Assembly: GCF_963675165.1 (NCBI RefSeq)
Contig: NC_087388.1
Span: 1,838,800-1,902,799 of the forward strand
Direction: 5' to 3'
DNA: 64,000 nucleotides
DNA from: Halichondria panicea
Taxonomy: Eukaryota; Porifera; Demospongiae; Suberitida; Halichondriidae
How positions within the stretch are numbered: the stretch's first letter is position 1; each line of letters begins with the position of its first letter. A program made the position numbers and the translations under genes. Positions 43,665 through 63,495 of the stretch are shown here, piece by piece. Under the pieces are notes generated by a model that saw nothing but the letters and a program-made list of their open reading frames with translations, did not search any database and was not told where the DNA came from.

Positions 43665-45263
43665 ATGATGAGTGTGTTTGTTGCTCTCTTGCTTTCTTTG
43701 CTCTGCATCTGCAGTACCCATGGCCAGGAGAGGGTGTATGAAGGGATTCTGAGGAATACTTTGCCATATCCTTTGCCAGAACTTCACTTCACCTATGAAG
43801 CATTGGAGCCCGAAATAGACAGTGCGACTGTGCGTGTGCATCACACTGGTCACCACAAGGCATACACTGACAACATGAACAGGGTCCTGACTGAATGGAG
43901 GACAGAGGTGAGCTAGTCCTTTGATCGATGAAGATAAGGTAATTAGAGCCAATAGAGGATTAATATTATTAACCCTCAACTACCGTATTACTAGAATGTT
44001 TTGCGAGCATCAAACATTTGCGAACTTTGCGAGGGTTGATCAATTCCCAACAATAAAATCCGCATTATTACTAGTAAATGCCCACGATCCTTGCCAAAAC
44101 GCAATAGTTAGATCGCAAAGGGTGAACTTTTCTGCTGATTTGGCTCATTCGCAAAGGTTTTTCACCAGCAAAATATTCTAGTAATACGGTATTTAATAAC
44201 TTAATAGTTGATGCATGAGATGGTCTGCTTGTGGCATTACTCATTTGAGTATATATTTGCTTCCAGTTTTGTCTTAACTTTGGCTGCAGCTACTAATTTA
44301 ACCTTGACCACTGCCTCACCTCTAGATCTTTTGGTGAACTGTATGAATACCTCTAGATGGGGTGGAACTGATACCCCTAGGACATACTATAACATTATTA
44401 ATGTACTGCTCCATCAATCCACACATAGGACCCAGAGTCGGAGCTGGCCCACTCCTCTATAGTAGACATCCTGGAGCACCTGACCGAGGTGCCTAGCAAT
44501 TATCAGACTCAGATTCGTAATCACGGCGGTGGCTACGTCAACCACATTTTCTATTGGGCCACCCTCTGCCCAAGCTACTACAGCGATGTAAATCCTGAGG
44601 GAGAGTTGCGAGAGGATATTGAAGAGTTCTTTGGAAATATGACTATTTTCTTTAGCGAGTTTTTCCCGGCTGCGACACAACTGTTTGGTTCTGGATACGC
44701 TTGGTTGGTGGAGGACAAAGAGGGACGTTTGAGCGTGGAGACTACTGTCAACCAGGTGTGTGCATGGTTCTTCTTAGGATTGGCAATGAGTCTTAATTGT
44801 TGTGCAGTGTGTAATGTCTGTGAAGCTTGCAAGTACATATAATTAATATATATATAAACCTTTAAATTTTCAGAAACCCACGTACTGTATATGGTCTGTG
44901 ATCACAATGTCATGCACATAATGTGAAACGGGCACTAACAGTTGTATAATTATATTGACGCATCACCCACCCCTTGTACTAGTACCCACATAACACCCTT
45001 GTCATACCCCCACCCACCACACACACACACACCTACACCCACCCACACACCCCCACTAGGACTCTCCTCTTTCCAATGGTCGCTACCCTCTCTTGGTCAT
45101 AGATGTCTGGGAACATGCCTACTACCTCAAGCATCAGAACATGAGGAGTAGCTATGTTGCAAACTGGCTCAATCTTATCTGCTGGGGGGAAGTGCAGCAG
45201 TTGCGACACTTCTGGAGGGAGGCAGGAAAGATTCCAAAAAAGAACCGCAAAACTGAACTATAA
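43665..45263 (+). CDS. Secreted Mn/Fe-type superoxide dismutase
   Basis: Three exons: 43665-43907, 44429-44755, 45060-45263; ~257 residues. It converts superoxide to peroxide and oxygen. Metal ligands are in the family pattern: His in VHHTGHHKAY, His in NHGGGYVNHIFYW, Asp and His in DVWEHAYYLKH. The N-terminus MMSVFVALLLSLLCICSTHG looks like a secretory signal peptide, not a mitochondrial transit peptide. An in-frame upstream ATG at 43560 would add 35 residues but hide the signal, so the ATG pair at 43665/43668 is preferred. The C-terminus is basic (KIPKKNRKTEL). Intron 1 holds a TACCGTA-ended element. Mn versus Fe use is not decided by sequence; Mn is likelier in an animal. Confidence 0.9.
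43981..44191. mobile_element. 211-bp element with 17-bp inverted ends in SOD intron 1
   Basis: Perfect inverted ends TACCGTATTACTAGAAT. The interior contains several GCGAA/TTCGC words. Non-coding. Confidence 0.85.
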
Positions 45264-46862
45264 AGCTGAGCAGTCATTAATTTTTAATGTGTTTTATAAT
45301 TGTGTACAATCCACCGGAGGTCGATGCTTTTGCTTTTGTTGCCAGCCAATGTCAGACACTGTTGTTGAATATAACAGTACACAGCTAGAAAACTAGAGCA
45401 CTGTTATTTAAGCATGTCACAGCTAGCTAACTAAATGTGAGTAGCATACGTTTTTTAGATTTATGTGATGGCATATGATCATGAGTGATGGCTTCTATAA
45501 ACTGCAATGCAATGTAGCTCACAGGTTTTGTAGAGTTTTCTTATGGATATGGTGTCACCAAGAGCCCTAGCCCGCTGTATAATGAAGTATGAGCAAAATT
45601 AATAATGATCAACCAAATAAGCATGTATGCGAGTTTCGCGTATAATTAGGAGGTGTTCAGGGCTAGCTAGCTAGTAGGAACCCTCACTGCATTCAGGATA
45701 CTACAACCAGCACTTTGGGCTTCTAAATCATGTAGAAACTTCCTAAACAGTGTCTAACTACAATGAGAGTTGGGTACACAGGGTTGTTGACCCCCTGTCT
45801 TGCAGTAATCTTGTATGGTCAAGCAAAAAATTGAAAATTTATTCTGTTAACTTTTAGTGTACGTTCAAAGTGGTTTGGGTATTACGTAGCCTCGAACCCA
45901 GGCAAGGTATTATGAGGCAGGGAGGTATTACGAGACTCCATTGCAAATAATTTCTAATTGGCTACTCTAGCTTAAGCATAATTTATTATATCAAACATGC
46001 AGTTACTGCTGCATGTTAACAGATCGATAATTACACCTATATTATATTTTACTACAAACCATTATTATTTTTTTACCCACTGTCTTATAATTATAAATTT
46101 GAATGAAATGTACAACATGCAGCTATTTAGTTATAACGTTGTATGCTTGCATTGACAAACTATTATGCATCTCTGTCAATTAATTTGTACAAGCATAATT
46201 ATAATTATATACAGCTCGAAGGATTAATTAGCTGAAGTAATCCTGACCTGTTTTAAATAGCTGTCTCATAATTATTGGTTTCGCCTAGCTCACAATATCC
46301 TCGTCTACCTATTGCTCAGTGTTCCTCCTTCTGATTATCATCACACCCAAAATATACCTCGATCTCACCAATTCCTTTTTGGGGGGTGGATCGATCAGCA
46401 GTGGTACAGAATCATTGATCGGTTGCATAGTGGTCAGTTTGCTTCTCTTAATTGTTTTTACAGTGCAATTAGGGGGGGGGGGGTTGCCATCAAATTAAAG
46501 ATACACTATACGTAGCTAGAGCAGATTGGAACATTTATAAGAAATGCTAGCGCTGCTGATCCTATTGTGTAGGTAAATAAAAAAATGACCTAAAACATAT
46601 ACCCCACCCAAACTACTTGCATGGCAACCAAGGGTACGTAGTGGTTTATATAACAGCAACATTTTCTATAGTGAAAAAAAACCAATTGTTGTTTGCTAAG
46701 GTCTGGAACTCTGGCACAACATTCCTGAATATAGTTTACCTAACAGATAGAATAATATAAACTGAGTGCACCTCAGCTATAATAAATAGTACATCAAACC
46801 AACAAAAAATTGAGAGCACACACACACCGACACACGGAGCTAGAAAAGAGTGGAGTGTCCGT
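45264..46862. other. Intergenic region between two converging genes
   Basis: AT-rich, with the two flanking genes both ending into it, so it should hold two 3' UTRs. Visible features are a G run at 46471-46481 and short palindromic words (GCTAGCTAGCTAG at 45665, ATAATTATAATTAT near 46200). No gene or conserved RNA recognised. Confidence 0.6.
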
Positions 46863-55214
<8,352 letters not shown>

Positions 55215-55344
55215 CTTTGAGTCTTTTGTCCTGGGGCCCGGGCACGTTGTATAACGTACCTAACCAAGAGCAAGAAACTACGCCCACATCCATTGGATAG
55301 GGAGTCGAATTTGACCTTTGAACTTCACAATGTATACCCGCTGG

Positions 55345-55391
55345 TAGCCTCGATTCAAGGCCGATTTTAAATCGGCCTGGAATCGAGGCTA
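55345..55391. mobile_element. 47-bp hairpin element upstream of the RUN/RH gene
   Basis: TAGCCTCGATTCAAGGCCGA and its near-perfect complement with almost no loop. Same terminal sequence as the insertion at 6361. It sits ~130 bp upstream of the RUN/RH start codon. Confidence 0.8.
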
Positions 55392-55929
55392 ACCCGCTGG
55401 CCGCGGAACGGCCTCGGGTAATAACATCACCATAATTATTCATGAGTTTTTTTGGTTAGCTCTGTGCAGGACAAAAGAAGTCTACTATACTGTATATATT
55501 TGTATGAAGATTAATTCTATTGCTATTGTTTTGACTTATTGCTCACACAAAATGCCGACTAAAATAGTGTTATACTAGCAGTTTTGATTTTATCTTGTCT
55601 CTTTCATGCAGCTTCATAATCATTTCCAAAAGTTGTATGAGCAATAAGTACTTGCAGCTCTCATTATTTGCATTCAAGACTTGTAGATGTAAATAAATAC
55701 CTTCCAGAGGGCGACACGAAGAGATATAGCTTGTAAAACTTCGTACGGAAGAGCTAAAGCTAAAACTAGACGGTGTGTGGATGCTGACCTCATCCGCCAT
55801 CTCGCTAAAGCTAAACAGACAAGAGGCCCCTCTGGCCTCAATGCTCATGCATGGAGAAAGCTCTGCTGTTCCTAATTGGATCAACGGCCGCCCGGCCCGC
55901 TCTTGACATTCACGTTATTTATCCCCTCC

Positions 55930-56262
55930 AGTCTCTTACATTGTCAGAAGCCGCAAGGACCCAGGGCCACGCTCTCCCAGTGGGCGTCCAACGTAAGCTG
56001 GCTTCCAATCTCCCCAGCTGCCGCTCTGTGGGCTTGAATTGCATCCTTTTAGTGGCCGAAACCCTTGGAGGCTTAGCAGAGGACTTCGTCTCAACCATCC
56101 AGGATATCGGCCGATCAATTTATCGACGTTCAGGCGCCGACCGAGACATAGTCACCACTAAACACCTCTTTGGGAGAGTCAGTATAGCTCTTTGGCGAGG
56201 TAACGCTACCATGCTCATACACATGTCTCCCACTCTATCACCTGTGCTGGATGGACATACCT
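55930..56262 (+). mobile_element. Degenerate C-terminal fragment of a non-LTR retrotransposon
   Basis: The frame contains LVAETLGGLAEDFVSTIQDI, then RRSGADRDIVTTKHLFGRVS and IALWRGNATM. This is the pattern I recall for the end of reverse-transcriptase ORFs of animal non-LTR elements (VVESLGGW..., then HLFQRLSISLWRGNA). The reverse transcriptase core is absent, so it is a 5'-truncated relic. The call rests on memory of that tail motif. Confidence 0.6.
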
Positions 56263-56820
56263 AGATTTTCTAACTCTTCTACTCGTTTGTACCAACTTTA
56301 CCCATATTAATTTTATTAAGTTACTTAGATTTACTAACTCGTTTTCATGTATAACTCTCTACTCGTTTGTACTTACTTTAACCACTCGTTTGGCCATAAA
56401 GGCAAGCTGTTACTAGCCAAAAAAATTGCAAACTCAATATCACTTCTACAGACTGCAAACAATAAATCTAAAAATAAATGGACATGCATCATGTTCACCC
56501 TGTATATACTTAATACAGGCCGAGTTGTCTCTAAAATAACGCTAGGTCACTAATTTTTCCGATCCTAAATTAGCCTAGGAACGAGGCTATACGTAGGTCT
56601 GCATAAGCACGTTCTACAAATGTGTTAACTACGCCCCTTCCATTAGGTATATAGGCGTGGAATATTCTGACCATTGAACTGAACTTTGAAATTCTCGTTT
56701 CACTGAGCGGAAGCCACAGCTCTGTACTAACATTTAAACCAGTGAGGATATTAACCAAATTCTTCTAAACAACAACATAAGTTAAAATCCCTATTCGAAG
56801 TAACGACTGCATGCATGTAG

Positions 56821-59800
56821 TCAGTCCTGTTCATGAATGACGTGGCCCGAGTCATGTACATCTGTGAGGGCACTTCCATCGTCAGGGGAGATGACTGGGG
56901 AGGGAGAAATAAAAATATACGATTGCCTCCAGAATACATGATCAATACACCTGCACTTGCTGAACTGACTCACCATTGTTGTGAGAAGTTGGACTATAGA
57001 ATTTCGGCTCTGAATTTTCATGTGCATGCACTTCCACTTCTGGATCATTCGCTGACGACATCACTGACTCTATACTATTATCACCACCCCCTAAACTTGA
57101 AAACAGTCGTGCTAGCTTCTTACTCCATGTTAACGTTAGTCCTGCAATTGAATATGAACGCAACCATGCATGCATAAGAGGCAATGTACCAGGAAGGGAA
57201 AAGACCCAACAAGTAACATACTGTGCCTAATACTTTCAAAACTGTACATCATAACACATATAAATATTGGCATACTGACATACCAGCACTTCTAGTCCAT
57301 CCATCTGACTCAGACTTCAACTTAGCACATTGCCTTTCTAGTTCTATAAAAAAATATTAATGTGAATACAATCATTATGTAGTAGCGTACACACACCAAG
57401 ACAGGACACACACAATGGCAATAATGTTCAGTATAGTGTAAATTAAAATAATGGGCCTTCATTGTGTATAGCTGCATGTACCTATACATCATCATGTAAT
57501 TTTTGGCATATAATAATTATTATACGGATACACATACCAGTTATACGGTTGCTCCTCAACTCAAGTCGTGAGTCTAACGATAAATCTGCAGCAAAATGTA
57601 TACATTAGTCCAATAATATAGTAAAACCATGCACACTTCACTGTCCTCAGGGTCTTGAATCAAGGCTATAGTAATTGGATGGTGCATGAGACATGTAGTT
57701 GGCTTACAGAGTGTGTCCCAACTGCAAATTAATGTATCGTACCGGCCCACACAAAAACATGCACGGTTTCCTCATGCAGTTTACAAGATTGTTAACACTG
57801 CATGCAAGAGTGAGAAAATTAAAAACTGCAAAGCTACACTGTTTCGTGAAGCTGAGCAGTAGCCATTATTATATGGACTTCCCACGCACCGGTATTTTAC
57901 ATGCAAACTTGCTGGAGGATGTGGTCTCCTGGCTCTCGAGCCAAAGAACAAACATTTGCACTTGCGAAAAATTCCCGGTAATATACGGTAGCTTCATAAT
58001 CATAGTTTTGATACATCCACCAAGGCATCATGCAACTATATAATCTCATGAATCAACCGCACCTCTCAGAGAGGAACGTCTGAGCATTCTCTGTATGAAG
58101 TGATGGCACAATGTAATGTATTACGACACTGTACAAGCTAATAAAACCATAAAATGTGTAAATTTTTAACCACATCCGCTAACTCTTCTTATAGGAAGGG
58201 TGGCTGATTTATAATTATAGGCATCAGCACCCGCGGTGCAAATCATCTCCGTGAAGCTAGCTAGTTTTTTTTTTAAATCTGAAAATTAGTTTCAAACTAG
58301 GTTTTCAGCTTCATGATCAGGAATAAAACATTAACATAATTATACTAACACACTTACATGTAGGTACCATATAAATAGCGGGTAATTTTTTAATTGATGC
58401 AAATTTTCGATATTTCGTAATTGTACAGCTCGGGATAGTGACGTTGAACCCATTGTGGTAGAATACTTTCATAGTTTTAATACAAAAATTAAAGTACGGT
58501 AGCTAACGAGCTAAAGTTTAATGCTGGTGCACTCTAGCTATAGCTATAGTAATATTGCGTCTCACTGTTATGTGACCTCACAGCATATAATTGGTTACAA
58601 GCTTGTGCGGTCTGCCAGATAACTTTGGAATCACCACTGTGCATATACACCGGCATGCTTGGAGAAACAGCTGTAACTGTTGCTAACCTGCATGGTTGCT
58701 AACTCTTCCTACGACAGTGTGCCCCCCACCTCTTACCCAACAGAGTGTAGACTACATACCTGATCTACTCCATGGCAACATGCCGGCTAGTAATAGTGGA
58801 GATGGGACTTGTAATAATTAACCTTAAGTGTATTCGTTAAACAACCTTCAGTTGGAACCATCACAGTGCTTGTAACAACCTTGTGGCAACCATACAATTG
58901 AATGTCAAATATTTTACAACCACATGTAAAACAACCTAAGTAACCTTGTAATTTCTGTATATCTGCAGGGGTTCTTGCTGGCAATTCTTGTATGTCCTCT
59001 TCTCCATTTTGTTTAGGATTGCATAGAGGCTCGGCTATAGGGGCAGGCAAGGAGTCATCAGATCCACTGGTGTTCTCTGGCACTGATCCATTCTCCTTGC
59101 TCTCTGTGGACAACTTCCTCTCCTTGCCTGCACAGACACACAGCTAGTGACTACATGCATTGCATGAGTATGTACGTATATACTATGTGCTAGAAATGCA
59201 ATTATTTATCTATACATATTGAGCTCTATACATGTATCATTACACACTAATTTAACCCCCTCCCCTCCACACATTAGTACTGGTTTTGAACACTGACCTT
59301 TGTTGGCTTGCTTTGGCTCGTCCACCACCTTCAATTTGAGTGGTACACTATTCACTGCCTTGGACTCTAGACTGGCCGTGTCCACAGCCCTATAACATAA
59401 TTATATCAATAGTATAGCTACTGACCTTTTGTAAACACAGATTATCAACTAGAGCACTGAAGTGCAGAACCCTCGGCGTTAGCCAGGTTCACCGATGTAT
59501 AAAGTTCCATAATTTCACATCTGAATAAACAGCAGCTCAGTTAGCCTACGGATTACAAGCTAGGCCGGCCTCTTAGAGGAAGTAGGCGAGGACGAGGCTA
59601 ACAACAGCTCAGAGCTCACTTTGCAGTCCACATAGAAGGGAGGGGCTGTTCTGCAGTCACGTGGTCAACGTGGTAAATATGGTGGGGTTGCTGGGCTCAC
59701 CTGCATGGTATTATAGAGTGCGCATGCGTAGGACTAAATAGTTTGAATCAAAGCCGCCTATAGCTACATGTCCAACAAGCTACTTCATATAGCTACTTCA

Positions 59801-60953
59801 TACTTCTTAGCTTTTACTCGCATTTATTCGACAACGAAGTTTTGTTGAGAAAATCTGCCAAATTTAAAACTAATATAACTTGTTATGTAGAGGCTGTCCA
59901 TGGTACAAACGCAGTGATATGCCAGCGCCATGCAGGTGAGCAGACTCAGAATACACAGACAGAATGACAGACATGCAGAGACTGACCGATTACTATAACC
60001 AGTAATGCCGCTCAATTACTTTTCAAAGCACTTCACATGCACCACAAAGTGTCATGAGAGTATAAAGCAATAAAACGATGACATGGGAAATAAGATATAT
60101 ATAGCATATGTATATAGTTATGACGAGAAAAACGCTCACAGTTTGAAGGTCAACTCTGTTAGTCCCACGAGCAGCTGTGTGAGAGCTGACACCATCTCAT
60201 GACTCCTCACAAAGGAGTGTGTTTCATAATAGTAGGAGAGGAGCCAAGAGTCCTGGCAGATAACATTGATGTAGCTCTCCAGGGAACACTCGTTGACAGC
60301 CAATCGAATCCAAGCCCTACATCGGCCGTTGTCAGTCTGGGCATACTGCAGCCTGGGTGGGTAAAAGACAAGAGGAGAGTGCATACTGACTGCTACACAG
60401 TTTTACTACAGTGTATAAGTAGTCAATCTTTATGGTTCACTCTATTTTCAGGCCCTTACCCCTTGATGTACTGCATGGCTTGTTCCCGAGATGCTTTGAG
60501 CACTACAGGCCAGAAGGTGGTCTCCCCTCCAAACCATCCCGGCTTGAGCCCGTGTCTGAGTATGTCCTCAAACTGGGCACACAGTCTGTGGGCGGGACGA
60601 CAGTCTCCGATGTACGCCTGGTCAGGGTGCTCGGCAGACTGGTTGGCAAACATAAATTGGACCTATAGGGGGGGGGAGCAAATGGGGGAGCAAATGTTAT
60701 ACTAGAATATTGACCACAAAAGGTGATTTTCAAAATATTTTTTTTATAGTACCTGCTTGGAAACTACCTATCATTACATAATCCTATATATATACATGTA
60801 TAAGTAATAGGAACGGACGGAGTTGCTAGACGTACACTTACTAACAGTATAGAGGGTTCAATCTCATGCATCTGACCTCTTCGATACTCCTGGACAGACT
60901 CTTGAGCAGCCCCAGCCTCTGCTTTTCCTTAGCTGCCAACACCTCTTCAGAGT
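56821..60953 (-). CDS. Partial paralogue of the RUN/RH gene (RUN domain only), possibly a pseudogene
   Basis: Exons: 60953-60877, 60662-60460, 60352-60140, 59389-59298, 59127 to ~58851, 58786-58760, 57585-57538, 57343-57284, 57141-56974, possibly 56894-56821. The first three have the same lengths (77, 203, 213 nt) as exons 2-4 of the gene at 55214 and encode the same RUN domain, all open. Later exons join in phase 1 and give GMLPWSRS, SLDSRLELRSNRIT, LERQCAKLKSESDGWT and EPKFYSPTSHNN. C1 and Rubicon-homology exons are missing. No exon 1 was found, and the acceptor AG before 60953 is CG, so the usual start cannot be spliced in; translation might begin at Met-Phe-Ala-Asn-Gln in 60662-60460. Open frames argue for some coding function or recent loss. 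Confidence 0.6.
58219..58242. repeat. Solo end of the ~520-bp element family
   Basis: GGCATCAGCACCCGCGGTGC matches one terminus of the elements at 27674, 34654 and 62836. No second end is seen nearby; it is a deletion relic. Confidence 0.5.
59450..59990. repeat. Repeat shared with ROCO intron 3
   Basis: ACTAGAGCACTGAAGTGCAG near 59451 matches the variant near 9868, and the block 59805-59960 (CATTTATTCGACAAC, AAACGCAGTG, GGTGAGCAGAC) matches 10320-10450 in the same order. An inserted element within intron 3 of the RUN paralogue. A GAGGACGAGGCTA end at 59589 belongs to the TAGCCTCG family. Confidence 0.6.
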
Positions 60954-61133
60954 CGGTGCATGTAATGCACATTTCAGTGAACATATCCATGGTTTATACT
61001 GGGAGCATAAATATTTCTGGTGGTGCTATGATATCTAGCTATCTATATTGCTATATGCAATGACTCAGCAGTCAGCATGCGATATACACCTCTAATGGAA
61101 GGTGACTCGTGAGTGACTCATAGTGGTGTCCTG

Positions 61134-61180
61134 TCCATTATGGTTTCCTACATGACTCATGTATAGGAAACCATAATGGA
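61134..61180. repeat. Perfect 17-bp-stem hairpin
   Basis: TCCATTATGGTTTCCTA and its exact complement flank a 13-bp loop. No element-style target duplication noted. Function unknown; a loop-less transposon remnant is possible. Confidence 0.75.
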
Positions 61181-61369
61181 TTGACATTATATGTTTTCTC
61201 GTGCATGGTGTCTAGTGTACAGACGGTACTGCATGTATTCTAATCTATAGATCATGCAGGCAGCTTGAAAGGACACACCGAGACAACTATAACGACCATA
61301 GGCGAAAAAATGCTTTCACAAAAAAATATAACAGACTGCGGCATGCATGGTCTCTATATACTGAGTCCT

Positions 61370-61470
61370 GTTCATGCATGGGCGTCATGCTGTGTTCAGT
61401 CATGTACTCCACCAGTTGTGAGGGTACACCTCCGCCAGCACAGTAGCTGCTAGTGTCTGGGGAGACGACT
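61370..61470 (-). pseudogene. Copy of the copine last exon
   Basis: The minus-strand sequence SSPQTLAATVLAEV matches the copine exon at 63600-63496, with an AG acceptor retained at 61468. A 2-bp insertion (GTACACCTC against GTACCTC) breaks the frame after LAEV. No other copine exon is adjacent. Confidence 0.75.
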
Positions 61471-61567
61471 GCATGTGTATGCCGGTATAATGGTGTCTGA
61501 AAAAAATTATTCCTGAAATAGACTGCATGCATGCATAATACATCCATAAAGCTATCGAACTAATAAT

Positions 61568-62029
61568 GTTGCTAGGATTGCCAGGAAAAGCAAAAAAAGC
61601 GAAATTTGGCGAGTGCATAACTCCAATCCGTTACAACGTCATTCATAATTATGTACATATACATGAACACTAATTTTTCGAAAATTTTTTGAGTTTTTTT
61701 GCTATTGGTTTTTTTACACTATTATTTTGATAAATGCATGCCATTTTTGAGGGATATTTGTGTGACCAGTGACCTAATACGACCATGCTGATAATGTTCC
61801 CTAATACAGTGTTGAGCACAGGCATACCAGTCCATATCCATGTGTGGTGACATTGAAGTGTTGATGCATGACTGGTGGATGGAAGCTTGGAACACATGCA
61901 GTCTCCTACTTCAAATCCTTAGCTAATGTAATTAACACTAACTGTACATGTTCATGGCGTTGGAGTTATGCAATCGCCAAATTTCTTGTTTCCACACTTT
62001 TTCGTGCTTTTCCTGGCAATCCTAGCAAC
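61568..62029. mobile_element. ~460-bp inverted-repeat element
   Basis: Left end GTTGCTAGGATTGCCAGGAA and the complementary right end, with inverted similarity continuing ~60 bp to AGTGCATAACTCCAA. The interior has no coding potential. Confidence 0.8.
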
Positions 62030-62710
62030 GTTTCCGGCACATTGCAAATGTTTTTTAGCTCAATTCCCTTTCTTTTTTCAGTAGATGTATTATGAAATGC
62101 CTATAAGAGGAACGTCAAAAAGCAAGCTCAAGAAGGGAAAACAGGGCTGACATTTATACATAGTCATGACTGTGATAAAATTACAGCCATGATAATGTAT
62201 AATACTGTAGTGTAGATGTACTTTAAAGTGCAAGAGCATGTAGCGTAGGTATAAAAGAAAAGTGGAGCCTGAGAGGTCATCTGCCTCTTGAAAGCAAACG
62301 CAATTCTAAGAAAAACGCCCATGGTCCGGGTTACTAGAGGCTCCATGTATCCTGAACATGTTTGTACAATCAAGGAGGAAATACTTTCCAAAAATGTTAC
62401 TTACTTACTTACATGCACAGTGTCATACCAGGAATAGGAAGGGCAGCTGATCATGAGACTACCATTCTCCTTGAAATTGCATGCATGCACATGCAGGAGA
62501 GGACCAGAGTGACTCAGTGCAGTACATTGACAATGAGCATGCACATGCATTTATAAATGTGTGCAAAAAATTTACAGGGTTTCCTTGAGCTAAATCAAGT
62601 ACCTTTTATCTTGCAATTGCAGAGAAGACATGGAAGATCTGTGCCCTGATTTCTGAATTCACTGCACATGTTGTATCAACCCCCCAGAGCCCGCGGCCTA
62701 TGTAACCAAA

Positions 62711-62766
62711 GTAGTATCGCGGGCCATACTTTTAATTAGACGTCAAAGTATGCCCCGCGAAACTAC
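62711..62766. repeat. Hairpin with ~22-bp stem
   Basis: GTAGTATCGCGGGCCATACTTT and the imperfect complement AAAGTATGCCCCGCGAAACTAC flank a short AT loop. Probably a small inverted-repeat element. Confidence 0.65.
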
Positions 62767-62774
62767 CCTGGGTA

Positions 62775-62813
62775 TAGCCTTGATTCCAGGCCGCAAGGAA
62801 GGGATCGAGGCTA
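62775..62813. mobile_element. 39-bp hairpin of the TAGCCTCG family
   Basis: TAGCCTTGATTCCAGGCCG, short spacer, then GGGATCGAGGCTA. An imperfect, shortened relative of the element at 6361. Confidence 0.65.
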
Positions 62814-62835
62814 GTCTAAACACCGGGACATAATT

Positions 62836-63363
62836 ATGCCTCGGTGCGCATGCGCAAGCGAGGTATACGGTAGTGTGTGTCTGTGTGTGTATAGACCGCT
62901 ACAGCCTGCTCAAGGATGAATCAAGTGCAAGTAAGAGTTTCTATAGGCTTCTAGTCATGTTTACTTGGATTTTAATTCGTGGATTTGCAAAATAATGCTT
63001 CTTTCTCCAGTTATGCCTAGTTTTGCTTACTTGGAATGCAATTGCAGCCTTTTCAGAAGAGTCCGTAGCAAAACTTGTTCACAGAGTGTTACTACTCTAC
63101 TTAGTAGTTAGCTCTGCACTAGAACGCTAGCTATTGGTAGCTGCAAGAGTTAGCAGAGAGCTGCAAGGCTCTGCTGCGCTGACTTGCAGCCATTAATTTT
63201 AGACTTGAACTTTTGGCATCGATCGTTTTTAACAACAATCATGGTTGATCATTACCCACTATTCGCATGCAGAAAATGTGTGTATAAAAGCTAGCTATTA
63301 GTAGTTTTATGTTATGTAGCTTTGGCACCTCCACCGAGGCATCAGCACCCGCGGTGCTTTCAT
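62836..63363 (+). mobile_element. ~525-bp inverted-end element, copy 3
   Basis: Collinear with 34654-35169 from GCCTCGGTGCGCATGCGCAA to GCGGTGCTTTCAT, with scattered substitutions and a GTGT-rich microsatellite near the left end. Non-coding. Confidence 0.85.
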
Positions 63364-63495
63364 TACAACTGCTTTGACACAAAAATTAAAACAGGCTGCT
63401 ATGTACTGAAGAAATAAAATCAATGGACACACACACAATACAACTATACAACAATATAGACACACTAGACATGCAGTTAGTGTAATTCAATGAGT

